64,000 nt of DNA, from NCBI RefSeq assembly GCF_030272615.1, contig NC_081409.1, positions 614,404,755-614,468,754 on the forward strand, in the 5' to 3' direction. Below are positions 34,012 through 45,485 of the stretch, piece by piece; position 1 is the first letter of the stretch, and each line of letters opens with the position of its first letter. Made by a program: the position numbers and the translations under genes. The DNA comes from Cryptomeria japonica. Lineage: Eukaryota > Streptophyta > Pinopsida > Cupressales > Cupressaceae. The notes beneath the pieces were generated by a model. The model did no database searches. It was given only the letters and a program-made list of their open reading frames with translations, and was not told where the DNA came from.

Positions 34012-34471
34012 TACTGGTTTACTAACCCTACTAGTATCTCACATTCTACTAGTTGACTCCTCATGTCTGCACTTTGTTGAACTATTGGTGGAACACCTAA
34101 ACCTGTCTTCAGACATGTCTATCCCAAGCATGCACATTCCCACAAAGTAACATTCTGCCTCTTCATCAAAAACACCATCCAAGAATTTTGCTCATTGTCA
34201 ACACTTCACTTGCCAGTTGACATACTCTTCTTGCTAGTGATACATTGTGCTGGTACCAGTAACCTTACCATTCCATCCACACAAGTCAGGCACAAACTTG
34301 TGTACCAGTGACTCTAGTGATCATCTTCCTTACCTTATTGATGTTCTGCAACACAAGGTGATTTCCAAAATATCACATTTTGTACTCCTTCATAAATAAT
34401 GTTGTACATACATATCTTCTACTGGTAGTCATTCCATATCGGTTGACATCAATGACAACACAATGCCAACA
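34012..34471 (-). mobile_element. element D 5' LTR, proximal part
   Basis: Minus-strand start TGTTGGCATTGTGTTGTCATTG at 34471. 34150-34471 aligns without gaps to 14896-15217. Continues D's LTR from the other side of B. Confidence 0.8.
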
Positions 34472-34664
34472 ATTCCCACCGCAGTTTTTCTGTTAGCCAG
34501 ATTTTCCACGTCAAAATATTGGTGTTGTGTGTTGTGCTATCTATTTGCTTATCTTTGTTGTTACTAAATTTTATCAGATTTGTATTTGAGGTCAAGTTTG
34601 ATAATCTGGTGAAAATAGATTCACCCCCCCCCCTCTTAGTTTTCCTTCATTGTTGTTGCCAACA
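34472..34664 (+). mobile_element. element A 3' LTR, terminal remnant
   Basis: Matches the last 200 bp of A's 5' LTR: CCCACCG.., ATATTGGTGTTGTGTGTT, TTTGTATTTGAGGTCAAG, the C-tract, and TTGCCAACA at the end. Followed by CTTAT, A's target duplication. Confidence 0.88.
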
Positions 34665-34669
34665 CTTAT
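34665..34669. repeat. target-site duplication of element A, right
   Basis: CTTAT, matching 9125-9129. Confidence 0.85.
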
Positions 34670-35095
34670 TTCATCTCCTAGCATGGGGAGGTGGTTCTTA
34701 TTTGGTTCCACATGGTCAGTTGGTTGATGCCTTCTTCCATTGGGATATTCCTCTTCTTGGATGTAGCGTGTGTGGATTTTGGATTCTTCATGTGTTATTC
34801 TTTAGAGCTGATTTATATATTCTTGGAAGATAATACAATGTATCATAATGTATTGAAAATGTATAAGAGATGATGTATCCTTGCATAAAGTATTATCATG
34901 TATTTGAAAAGGAAATTGATATCGATCTTGATGTAGAGATTAGGGAAAGGTACTTTGTGTTGGAAATGGGCCAGCATCCCTCACGGGGATTTGTGACATG
35001 GTTTAACAACCTCCTATGGATTCTATAAGTCTATTGGTTGTATCGAGCATTGGCAGATCGATCTTTTGGTGCAACGACAACCCTAGCTTGGTACA
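34670..35095 (+). mobile_element. element F 5' LTR, part 2
   Basis: Resumes F after A and ends GCTTGGTACA at 35095, two bases before a primer site. The last 128 bp (34968-35095) are duplicated at 35174-35300 inside the element. Confidence 0.7.
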
Positions 35096-35097
35096 AG

Positions 35098-35109
35098 TGG
35101 TATCAGAGC
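35098..35109 (+). other. element F primer-binding site
   Basis: TGGTATCAGAGC, exact initiator tRNA-Met type. The nearby GGTTCAAATC 12 bases on resembles a polymerase III B box, but the stretch is too short to be a tRNA gene. Confidence 0.8.
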
Positions 35110-35173
35110 TTGGTCATAGGTTCAAATCATGCAGGCCGCAGTGAGTGACGTTGGGAGGGGGATTTTTGGTAGT

Positions 35174-35300
35174 GGGCCAGCATCCCTCATGGGGATTCAT
35201 GACATGGTTTAACAACTTGCTATGGATTCTATAAGTCTAGTGATTGTATCGAGCATTGATAGGTCAATCTTTTTGGGCAATATCAACCCTAGCTTGGAAC
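35174..35300 (+). repeat. duplicate of the F LTR end
   Basis: GGGCCAGCATCCCTCA .. GGGGATT .. ACATGGTTTAACAAC .. CCCTAGCTTGG, a diverged copy of 34968-35095 placed 206 bp downstream, beyond the primer site. The primer site itself is not duplicated. Confidence 0.8.
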
Positions 35301-37204
35301 ACTTTGATTATTACTTGATGTATCGGATGTTCATTATGCAATATGAGTTTATGAGATCTATGGGAAAGTGAAATAGAATAGTTATATGTATTTGACTTTC
35401 ATTTATATTTATGAGATGGAATTGTGTTATGTAATGTTATAGAATAAATTATGGAAATAATAGAATGGTTACATTGATTCTTATTTGAGTAGTTAGGAGA
35501 TTATTGGGGTTAAATGGTTAGATGAATTATAAATGCTTTCTTAGAGATTATTATGTGAATGAATTGTGCATATGGGATAATGTTGTTCTAGATGCATGAA
35601 AAGTAAATAGTTAGAGTTTAATAGGATATGATCTTCTAGATTGTTATGTGTTATGCTAGAATGATGTCAAGTAATGACGTTAAGATACCCTAGGGAATGG
35701 ATTTGCATTGTATGAGTTTATATAGAGATTGTTTTAATGATTAAATGGTCATTCTGCTTGCTTAATATGATTATATGGATATGCTCATGTTGATTTATGC
35801 ATTCATATAAATTTATTAATGGTGCATTGATGAATATTGGTAGTAACATTGCATTAATGGAATGTTAGAAATAACATAGAAGTGATAGTTGCCTTAAAGC
35901 AATTTGTTTTATCTCCTTTTGTTAGTAGATTTTGGTTTATTTCTCTAGGGTATTTTAGCGAGCTTTACATCTGGTATTAAAGCCAATGTTGCAAACAATG
36001 GGATCTCTAGTTTATGTTGTTGCTCCTAGTCTTGTGTGGTGTGCTATAATGTTCTCTTTGACTTGAGTTGATTCTTTGAGATTTGTGTTGGAAAATGTCA
36101 TTGGAACCTTAGAGATCTTATATGCCTATGCTTTGTGTTTTCTCCCTAATCCTTTCTATAAATCACACTTGTGTGCAATATGTGTATTCATTTTTTATGC
36201 ATGCTTCCTAGATGTGAGTGATGTCTATATGATTCTATGCAATCTTGCTTGCTTTGTAATTTCTAGTGCTTACCTGGATATTAGAGGTTGTTTTCCCTAT
36301 ATAAATGATTATGCTATAGAATGAGAGAAAAATGTGTGTTCTCTTAGCTAATTATCTTGTTACATTGATTTTCTTATGAATAGTAAGATGAAGTATTTGT
36401 ATTATGCATATAAGAATGATTTAGTGAAGATCATGATGTGAAATTAAAGAACTTGTATGGGATGCACCTATATATAAGAAAATAGTAGCTTAATGATCTC
36501 CTTCTCTTTCATTTATTCTCCTATGTAAAATGTAAGGAAGTTAACTAGTGAAGTATGGTACCAAATAGAACTATCGAGTGTTTATATATGTATGTGATTC
36601 TTCCTTTAATAAAAGGTTGTTTGAGTAAATCATATCTTTCAATAAGGACTTGAGATTTCTAGCTACATTTGTAATGTTAGGAGACCATATGGGAGGTTGA
36701 ATTTGCATACTTAGAAATGATGTAAATAGTTGTATGATATGATAAATATAGCATATTTAGGAAATTCAAACTATCCTTTCATAATTCTTATGTGCATATA
36801 TTTATTATTTGACAGTGCTTTTCTCCCTCTTCTCCCTCCATTTGAGTATATGATCCAAGGTTCTTAAGAAGTTTATTGATGCTAAATAATTTTTTTTGAA
36901 TAATCATAGATGAGTATGATTTTGTACACCTTAAAAAGAAAAGTTTGGATGGAATAAAATTTTCTTTGAAGACTGAGATTTATGAATTGCATCCATGATT
37001 TTGATTTAAAAGAAGAGTTAGTTAAATAGAATATTTCTTGCACGAATAATGTCAAAATTTTAATGAAATAGTAGGCTAAAGGACCATGTTATAGTATACA
37101 TGTTGAATGAAGTAAAATTGGTGCATTGCATGTATAGCATAGGAAAATTTGGAAATTATATCATTATGTCTTTACTTGGTTTGGTAAGATAAAAGTCTTG
37201 TAAT
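35301..37204. other. F interior, non-coding
   Basis: AT-rich. No retroelement protein motif found on either strand; the open frame at 36076-36324 is Cys/Phe/Tyr-rich and unsupported. Confidence 0.5.
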
Positions 37205-37205
37205 G

Positions 37206-37257
37206 AAGGGAATTTGTCACCTCAAGGATGACGAATCATCAAGGACAAATTGCCCTT
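37206..37257. repeat. short inverted repeat
   Basis: AAGGGAATTTGTC (37206-37218) and GACAAATTGCCCTT (37244-37257) are complementary except for one extra base. It marks the left side of a compositionally different segment. Confidence 0.6.
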
Positions 37258-38280
37258 CTGATTACCTCTATGAACTGGTGTTAAGATGAGCCAGGGGATA
37301 ACAGATTTATGCAAGGAGCATCAAACACCTGAGAAGCATCTCTGGATGGCTCTGTAGAGCCTCTATCCTCGGGAGGAGCGCACAAGGCTAGGACACCAGT
37401 GCAACGTGCTATCGTCTAGTACGGATGGAGTGCAGAGCCCAAGAAGAAAGCTCTAGACGCACTGGTAGGACTTATAAAACAGTTAAACAATATTGGAACT
37501 TATCAAAAAAATAGATTATGAAACAAAATAAGGAAAATACTAAAGAATAAGGAAATCTTACAACTAGTCCACACTATGAAGCCTCCCACAAGATAATCTC
37601 CTCTTCACGAAGTTGTGCCTACACACATGCAAGAGAGAAAATGTTGGGGGTTATGTTTGGGAGCCTTCCTAAGTCAAACCCCTGTTTTGGTGTTTCTGCC
37701 TCCGTGGACAATCCCAGAAAGCCACGGGAAAGATAAATGATAAAGAGAATAACAATGCAACGTGAAATTGGAAATAAGATTGATAAATATGCAAGAGAGG
37801 ATTGAGATAAATCCCCTATCATGAACAAAGATTGGAATGCTTAGAAGTACTTGGAATGCTTGGTAATACTGCAACAATGGTGGTGTTGATAGTATGCTGT
37901 CCAAAATGGTCTCCAAGAGCTCAACCTGCAAGAACTAGTTACCAAATTGCCAAAATATCCTCGAAAATGCTTCCCAAGTGAGATATATAGACCTAGGAAG
38001 GAATTTGGACATTGATGGGTGCGTACAAAGGCATTACGATTCCTTCTGAGCATAGGCATAATTCTCAAACGACCACCTACAGACTATCAGATTCGTAGGA
38101 CGCTAGCGCGTCGCACGAACATCCCCACTTCGTGCCTTCATCCCTAATGTGGAAAGATTGACAGAGTTGGTAACACTTCGGCCAGAGCTGACAAGGATGG
38201 CCTAGCTAAACAAAAGGTCAAGATGGCAGATCTTGACCTCCAATCACATGGAGGAAAAGCGCCATTTGTCACATTAATTA
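37258..38280 (-). mobile_element. probable degraded LTR-like insertion in F
   Basis: GC content is higher than in the flanks and CpG more frequent (e.g. GACGCTAGCGCGTCGCACGA near 38100). On the minus strand a TATA-like CTATATATCTCACTTGGG lies near 37990. No coding motif and no clear ends or target duplication, so the assignment is tentative. Confidence 0.35.
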
Positions 38281-40345
38281 CAAAGGATAATATTTTTGAT
38301 ATTACAAGTCTTATATTAGTGAAGGAATTGTGTGGTTTTGATGAAATGTATTGCTTGATTAAATGGATAGATTAAGGAAAGATGCTACCTCCTTACCTTG
38401 TTTGAATTTTAGGGAAGTTCTTGCTCAATGAAATCTAGTAGGATGGATTCATAATGGATTGTATGACATTGCAATATGTTCCTTAATGACAATTTTCCTT
38501 GAATTACTCAGAATATTTTATGTACAAAAGAATATAATTAAGGGCTGATGGGAGATGAGTTGAATAGAATAATGTATGTATGAGTGTAGTTGAATTTATC
38601 TGAAATTCAATGTAAATTAAATAAGTGGTTGCAAGTAAGGCTATGATCTTTAGTTTTATGTAATATAGGTAAATTATTTGGTTAATCGTGTGTTAAGGAA
38701 ATGATCATAGGAGATAGGAGTAGGAGTAATCAAAGTTTTATATTTAAATTTTGTTTGGAGATTAAGTAATGAGATACATTTCTTATGAGTAATTTACTTA
38801 TGTGAATATATGATTGATTAAATTTTTTAGTGACATCATGTAGAATATTGTTATCATCTATATGTTTTTTATTGTGCAATAAGGGCAAATGGTGAATATT
38901 GTAGTACATCATCGAGTGATTAGTTGAGGTTTTGATATCTATTTCTATTGTAACTCGGTAAATGTGGTAACTTCCTAGATAGGCTATCTTCAATATTAAT
39001 CATATCATAAGTATATTCCTTGTGTGTGTATGAAACACTTTATTTACTCCTTGCATACGTCTCCTTTCATGGAGAATATTTTCTTAGACTTTCGTAAAGA
39101 CTGTATTGCACTGAAATGATAAAATAAATATAGTTATCCTAATAAACATATGGTTTTAAAAGTCTAGCATGCACTCTCTAACACATTCAAGGTGTTGTGT
39201 AGCGGTTACTCCCTTTGGTGTGACTGAAATTGGTCACCTCGTGATGTAGATTTGGATAAGTTGGCTATTTTTCCTTGAGTTATTTTATGATTTGTGCTAG
39301 CATCATTGAAGTTAATTTGATTTTGGGATTTTTCAATTCTTCTTTCATCTACTTTTGATGTGGTGGCACTTGTCACACTTTTCTTCTTGACTTATTTCGC
39401 CAAAAAAATTTGTGATCTAATGTTGGTTTTGATGAACCTCTCTTTTTGGACTTTCTCTTATGTTGTTGTTGTCGTCTTTTGTGATCATTTTGTATGTTGA
39501 GTATTGTAGGCCCTCATTTTGTGAAAAGTATTGTCTCTATCATGTTCATTTTGAACCTCTGATAGTGTGTGTGCAAGGGAGGACACCGCATAGAAGTGCA
39601 CTAGACATAGTGAACAATTAGATAATGTTAGTATCAGATGAGTAAATGAAATATAAGATAGAAGTGCATTTGGATTCAAGAAGTTTGTAATATATGAAAT
39701 AGTTAAATGCAAAAGAACTATTGATTTTATACCTTCAATGAGTGCTTTTGTATATATATCTTGCATAACTAATGGATTAGAGTGCCTTTGAATAATTTGA
39801 TTGGATAAAATATGCATTGAATGTTTGTATCAGAGTAGCATAGTGGAAGTGTGGTAGAAACTGAGAAGCTTGAATATTGTAAATGTTGTTTCATAGGATA
39901 TAGATTTCGAATAATTGTTGGATTCTTTTGATCTTATTCGGCCTTGAAAGAAGTTTATTAAAATTTCCTCATATAGGTGTATAACATGTGGCTTCTTTAA
40001 TAATAAAAGGATGTGTCTATGTGTAAAGTATTGTGTAAAATGTATATTTGTCTTCTTAATTGTGTGCAACTAAATGTTAAAGGAGTGTTTCCATGCTTGA
40101 AATGGTGTGAGTTATTGTGATTTTTGCTTATAGATGCTAACTTGGTGACAAGAATTATAGTTTTGGTCTTGCAAAATATGGTTAAATAAAGTTCACTTGA
40201 AGATATTATAATGATTTATCATGCTTATTGTAACTAGTAAGAGTTTTGTAACTTGTTTTATCTCTTATGTAATGCATTCACTTGAATAATTGAAGCATAG
40301 TAAGGAAACTTTTGTTTGTTAACATCTTACTTTGAGCTAGAAAAT
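38281..40345. other. F interior, non-coding
   Basis: AT-rich with no supported gene or RNA. Confidence 0.5.
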
Positions 40346-40350
40346 GTTTT
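40346..40350. repeat. target-site duplication of S, left
   Basis: GTTTT, repeated at 42823-42827. Confidence 0.9.
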
Positions 40351-40714
40351 TGAAGAAGTTGAGGAAATACAACTTCAGAGATCCCAAGAACACCTGCATG
40401 CAAATACCTATCACAAGAGAAGAATGGAGGCACATAAAGCAAAAAAGCATAAATGCTCTAAAGAAGAAAATTATCATTCAAAAAGGGAATCAATTTAATG
40501 AACAAGTACAATACAATCCTTATAAAAGGATAATAGAAACCCTAAAGATATGCAACCCTAAAGAAACCCTAAAGGGATAATATGTATTTAATAATTAGAA
40601 TAATTATTAAATACCTACAATATTTATTAAATGCCTAAGTTGAGCTTAAGCGTAGAGTTTAATAGACTAATAATTAAATAAATAATTATTAGCTAATATA
40701 AGATAACTCTAACA
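40351..40714 (-). mobile_element. element S 3' LTR (364 bp)
   Basis: Aligns over its full length, without gaps, to 42459-42822, with 11 differences by hand count (about 97% identity). Confidence 0.92.
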
Positions 40715-42446
40715 CCCCCCCTTAAGATGAGCTTAGGGAGTAGCTAAAACACTAAATGCATGAAGCAAAAAATGCAACTATATGATGAAGGCAAATTTGG
40801 GTCTCGGCAACAAGGCCTGATGAGGTACCCAATCACAACCAAATCTCTATGAAATGGAGAAATAGAGAAAACCACATGGGAAAAAACTCTACTCCAAAAA
40901 GAGATGGAAAAGCAAGAAGAACACCACTGAAGCAGGAAATAGCTACAAACACTACTGAAGAGTAACTACTAATCTGAAGAACCTCCACTGAAATAGAACA
41001 TGACCAGGTAGAGATGACTGTAATCTGCATGAGTGCCCTCAAATGGCACTACTCGAATCAGATGGCAAACAAAGACAAACAACTGAACTCAAAGATACAG
41101 ATGGCATGAGACACCAAAGCCTAAAGAGTTGAAAATCGAACCAAGGAAGCATTAGAACCAACAGGAGAAACCTCCCCATAATGCTAAAAAGGGAGAGGAA
41201 TAGGTACACTGAAAAGAACAACCAACAAGAACTGCATGATGACGAACCAGGAACATCGAGGGTGCAGAGAAAGTACATGGTGTTATGGAAGGAACACTCA
41301 CTTGACACACATCATGAGGCAAATGTCATGGAAGGAACACTCATTAGACAACGATAGATGGCAAACAAGGCAAACATCAACCCCCCCATGGCACTTTATA
41401 AGTAGTGCATGTACAATAAGGCACAAGAGGTGCAAGATTCCATGTAAACAATGCATGGTGGCACTTTATCTCAGTGCGTTTGCATAAATATAAACTACAA
41501 TGATAAGAAGACTGGAAATAGAAATGAGAACCAAAATAGAGACATCCTACCCAGAGAAGAGATCCCAGGAGCTGAAACAACCAAGATATCCACCAGAGTG
41601 CTGAAAAGTAAAAAAATGAATAAAATATACATGGAGAAGAATCTAGAAATAAAACACACATGGCTGGAAAGTGCACAGAACAATCTTTTCAACTATATAA
41701 AGTTTTCGAAAAATGAAGTTCGGATGCTCATTCTATGGCTCCCGGAGTGTAAAAAAGAGACCCCACTTTGACTGGAAAAAAATAATAGTCAAACAGCAAA
41801 ATTGGAAAAAATTACCAATATGACGAGGTTCGGCTCGGAACCAGCTTTCCGATGCCTATTCATTCTCGAAAAAATGACTTCGTATGCCCAAGAAATGGCC
41901 AAAAGAAAAAAAAAACCCTCTTTTTGGGCATAAAAAGGGTTTAAAAAAAAAAATTAATTAATTTTTTTTCTTTTTTTTTTGACAAAAATTTTCTGACGCA
42001 TTTGCAGGTACAGCCGTACAGATTTGTGTGCCTCGTAAAGCGTGTCAATGAAAAAATCATGGCCCAGATGCACTTGTCACCGAAATAGGTCGAATTATAT
42101 ATCAAAATGAATGGAAACGCCCTTTAGAAGCCAACGGTGAGATCTATTTTGGCCCAAACTGCTATGACTTTTTTTAATGATTTTTTTGACGAATTTCTTG
42201 AAATTCAAGCCAAAAAAGGCAAAACCAAAGAAAAAATTTCAGAACCCAAATCTGTCAAAAATTGACAAATTTTATATGGAAATGGGAGTTTTGGGGCGTT
42301 TTGAGCTGAACGGTGAGGTCCATTTGAGCCCAAAATGATCAAAAACAAAACAAATACCCTAGATCCAATAAAAAACTCTAAAAAAACTTGAAACCCTTCT
42401 CCAAAAAATCTTCTGAAAAATTAGGAACAAGCAGCAGTAGATGTAG

Positions 42447-42458
42447 GCTCTAATACCA
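42447..42458 (-). other. element S primer-binding site
   Basis: TGGTATTAGAGC on the minus strand with no spacer from the LTR; one change from TGGTATCAGAGC. It fixes the element's orientation. Confidence 0.9.
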
Positions 42459-42822
42459 TGAAGAAGTTGAGGAAATACAACTTCAGAGATCCCAAGAACA
42501 CCTGCATGCAAATACCTATCACAAGAGAATAATGGAGGCACATAAAGAAAAAAAGAATAAATGCTCTGAAGAAGAAAATTATCATTCAAAAAGGGAATCA
42601 ATTTAATGAACAATTACAATACAATCCTTATAAAAAGATAATAGAAACCCTAAAGATATGCAAGCCTAAAGAAACCCTAAAGGGATAATATGTATTTAAT
42701 AAATAGAATAATTATTAAATACCTACAATATTTATTAAATGCCTAAGTTTAGCTTAAGCATAGAGTTTAATAGACTAATAATTAAATAAATAATTATTAG
42801 CTAATACAAGATAACTCTAACA
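42459..42822 (-). mobile_element. element S 5' LTR (364 bp)
   Basis: Minus-strand start TGTTAGAG at 42822, end CTTCTTCA at 42459. The copy keeps the AT-rich tract with AATAATTATTAAATACC seen in its partner. Confidence 0.92.
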
Positions 42823-42827
42823 GTTTT
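42823..42827. repeat. target-site duplication of S, right
   Basis: GTTTT, matching 40346-40350. Confidence 0.9.
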
Positions 42828-42993
42828 GAGATAAGATGTTATAATGATTAATGAATCCTATAGCGAGGAGATTATGTATATTGTTTGTAAATGTTCTATA
42901 AGAAAGATATGATTTAGTTGTGTTCAAAAGAAGTTTTAGATTAACATGTACATCTTCATCTTAAGCTTGCGACTTCCAGGAGTAAATTGAGTT

Positions 42994-43007
42994 TTAGGGG
43001 GCGAGGA
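42994..43007 (+). other. element F polypurine tract
   Basis: TTAGGGGGCGAGGA immediately before the LTR start at 43008. Confidence 0.75.
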
Positions 43008-43845
43008 TGCAGTGCCCCTCCCTGACTCCTCCTTTATGAGAGAATTTGATAAACACTTTTATATTTGTGCTTTGATAGTCTCTTTGATATTAGTGGTTTC
43101 ATTATGGATTAAGTTGATGAAGTTATGTCCTGGACTAATATGTTGATCAGGCTTATGCACTCACTATTTATGTATGAAATATATTGCTTATGAGGTTGTG
43201 ATGTTATCTTGATTATGCTAACCCTATTCCATAATTATGATGATGATTGAGTTGATGATTGTGATGGTCTTCTAGTGTCTTCGTGATAGGGATGATGTCA
43301 TACCACTCATTGCAAGCATGATATGGCATTGTGATTCTCTATCACTTGCCTAATCATTTATGATGTATATGTATATGTATCGTACATATGTTCTGTTGTT
43401 GTTTAGTGGTGGATGCAGGAGTGCAGGTACTAGACATCGACTCCACATGGTCTCATAGGTCTGAGCGTGTCTTATCTCAATGGAAAGTTGTCAAAGATGG
43501 CATGTGTTTCCCTCTCATACTTTAGACTTAAGTTGATACCCTTGTCAATTAGTGTCTTAGATTGAGTTGTTGGTCTGCATCATGTGGTATGTTGTTCAAC
43601 CTTATGTTAGGTTGCCTTGTGAATTTATGATTATTCATTAATTAATAATTAATTGGTTTATATAGTTTATTTAGTATTAAATTAAATTAATGGATGACAT
43701 TAATATTTGATATTAATGTGTGAATTATTATTATTGGAGATTTTTTATTTATTGATGTTTATTTCATGAATTTGTATTTACTTGATGATTTTATATTATT
43801 ATTTTATGGTCTAATGTTTAATTGAATATTTATTATATGAGCTTT
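43008..43845 (+). mobile_element. element F 3' LTR, start
   Basis: TGCAGTGCCCCTCC start, aligned to 6054-6790 with moderate divergence. It has about 75 bases near 43485-43565 that the 5' LTR lacks. The match stops at 43845 in a poly-T run, so the LTR is interrupted or truncated there; I do not find its continuation in the window. Confidence 0.8.
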
Positions 43846-44870
43846 TTTTTTTTGGATTGGTAAAAGTTCGTAGATGAAATTTTATTATTAAAAATGAGTT
43901 ATACACCTCCATTTTGTGTGGGCACCGGTAGGAAAGAATGGAGGAAATAAAACCTCTGGTCTAGCCCAGATCCTATAATGGATCAGAAAATCCCATTCAT
44001 AATTTACCTATACTAATGCTTACATTCCAAGAGACATTTATTCTTGGTTACATATGTTTCCAAGATCAAATGGAATTGTCTTAGGATCAACCTTTATCCA
44101 TTGGGCATCAGAACTCTTTAGAATTATTTGTTAAGGTAAACTATCTCAATGCTAGAGCCCTGTTACTTCTTCTAGCCCATGTTAGAAGCAACCGAGTTCC
44201 TTAGTTCTGCAAAAAGAGAACCTTACCACACCTCACAGCCAAGACCATTATCAATAGCTCTAAAAAGCCTAATTAATTAGTAAAATGTAAATAATTAATT
44301 AAGTTTATACTTCCCTACTAAGTATCTGAAATCCCCTACCTATGAAGGATATTGTACCCTAATTTATCTCTTATTTTGGGATATAAGAGATTATCAAGGC
44401 TACAACAACATAAAGGAGGGGTGAAATAACCAAATATTTCAGAGTAAGAAGATATCATGATTGTAATGTCAGAACCAGTATCAGAGACATATTTTTCTTC
44501 TATATGCGATCAAAACTTTACAATGCCTGCATAGATCGAGATGTTAAATATGGTGTATTAATAGAAAAAAGAAGCCCCTATCCTCCTCCATATCTTAGAA
44601 GGACAAAGCATATAACAATAATGACAAATTTATAGTAGAAAAACAATCAATTGCCATGCTTTTAAGCCTAACACTGGAGATCGAATCTACAGATCTTTTT
44701 AGTCAATGTAAAGAGTAGCATCATAGGTCTATCATTAACATGACCAGAGATCTTAGCAAAGAAATGAAAACATCACACAATTCCCAGTCCTTCTGCTGAT
44801 TTGGGCTCCTTGCCTGATAAATGTCTACTTTTGTCTTTGAATTTTGGAACCAACTGACTAGTTTAAACAT
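43846..44870 (-). mobile_element. possible LINE 3' end (poly-A tail on minus strand)
   Basis: An 11-12 base T-run (A-tail on the minus strand), preceded on the minus strand by AACTTTTACCAATCC, breaks the F LTR. This is what a LINE 3' insertion junction looks like. No LINE protein is recognisable within the next kilobase, so the extent is a guess. Confidence 0.4.
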
Positions 44871-44879
44871 ATATATTGC

Positions 44880-45086
44880 CTTTTGTGTATACATATATAT
44901 ACATATATGTATATAGATGTATATGTATATATATGTGTGTGTATCTATGTATATACATATATATATATGTATATATGTGTATATATATATATATATGTAT
45001 ATATCTATATATATGTATATATCTATATATATGTATATATCTATATATATGTATATATGTATATATATGTATATATGTATATATAA
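44880..45086. repeat. TATA/TATG microsatellite
   Basis: Degenerate TA/TATG/TATC repeat with a near-regular TATATGTATATATC unit at 44990-45080. Open frames on both strands (Tyr/Ile-rich) are translations of it. Confidence 0.95.
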
Positions 45087-45485
45087 ATAGAAGAGGCAAT
45101 ACACAGAAGTCCTACCCTCTGAATTAAATCAAACTAAACATCATCGAAGCAAGAACAATATATATTACTATGAATCATAATAATATGTCAATTCCATCTA
45201 ACCAGGAAGGATTTTAATCCTTCTATTTGTTTACTTAAAAATGAGGAGATAGCTAAAGTGTTGCAGATACATACCAGTTAGTAATATCATATATTTATAG
45301 AACAAAGTAATATATATCCTTGATAGTCTTTTAGAGTAAAAGAAGTTCAGTCCCATATTATACAAGGGTCTATTTAAAGTATACTAAGAGTGACTATTAC
45401 TGTAAAAAGAGATTAAGTTCCTCAAAAGACAATCTTATGTAATCTGGTTAATTACTAACCCTTATCCCTTATCAGAGAACCTTCA
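45087..45485. other. unassigned AT-rich DNA
   Basis: Nothing supported. Confidence 0.5.

Larger units (their letters stand above)
14545..34471 (-). mobile_element. element D, gag-only LTR element (with H and B nested)
   Basis: Minus-strand order: 5' LTR (34471-34012 plus 26627-25169, split by B), primer-binding site 25166-25155, gag with two zinc knuckles to 23236, insertion H, tail 16693-15231, polypurine tract, and a partial 3' LTR 15217-14545. With H and B removed the interior is only about 3.4 kb and I find no protease, integrase, reverse transcriptase or RNase H. A frame with few stops continues across the H insertion point when one copy of TAGTA is removed, which supports the join. Could be a TR-GAG-type non-autonomous element or a pol-deletion copy. 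Confidence 0.7.
9130..34664 (+). mobile_element. Ty1/copia element A with nested insertions
   Basis: A is a plus-strand copia element: 5' LTR, primer-binding site, gag, protease, integrase, reverse transcriptase and RNase H in copia order, then a break near 14.54 kb, and the last 193 bp of a 3' LTR at 34472-34664. It lies within the F 5' LTR and is flanked by CTTAT. Everything from about 14.55 to 34.47 kb is D with its own nested H and B. The end of RNase H, the polypurine tract and most of the 3' LTR are missing, presumably by a deletion that also took the far part of D's 3' LTR. Confidence 0.8.
40351..42822 (-). mobile_element. compact non-autonomous LTR retrotransposon S (2,472 bp)
   Basis: Complete structure on the minus strand: two 364-bp LTRs, a primer-binding site directly next to the 5' LTR, a 1,744-bp interior, a polypurine tract (AAGGGGGGGT, 40714-40723) next to the 3' LTR, and GTTTT on both sides. 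LTR ends are TGTTAGAG..CTTCTTCA. The interior has no gag or pol motif; minus-strand open frames of 69-99 codons there lack recognisable domains. It is longer than typical TRIM elements and much shorter than LARDs, and must rely on another element's proteins. It lies in the F interior. Confidence 0.9.

Noticed and set aside
35098-35130. tRNA gene or SINE promoter
   Set aside because: TGGTATCAGAGC is the reverse-transcription primer site at an LTR end; the B-box-like GGTTCAAATC is too close and no cloverleaf can be drawn.
40833-41676. Minus-strand hydrophobic open frames in element S as genes
   Set aside because: Short, no recognisable domain, no conserved start context; could be rechecked if other S copies keep them open.
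44721-45127. Tyr/Ile-rich open frames on both strands
   Set aside because: Pure translation of the TATA/TATG microsatellite.
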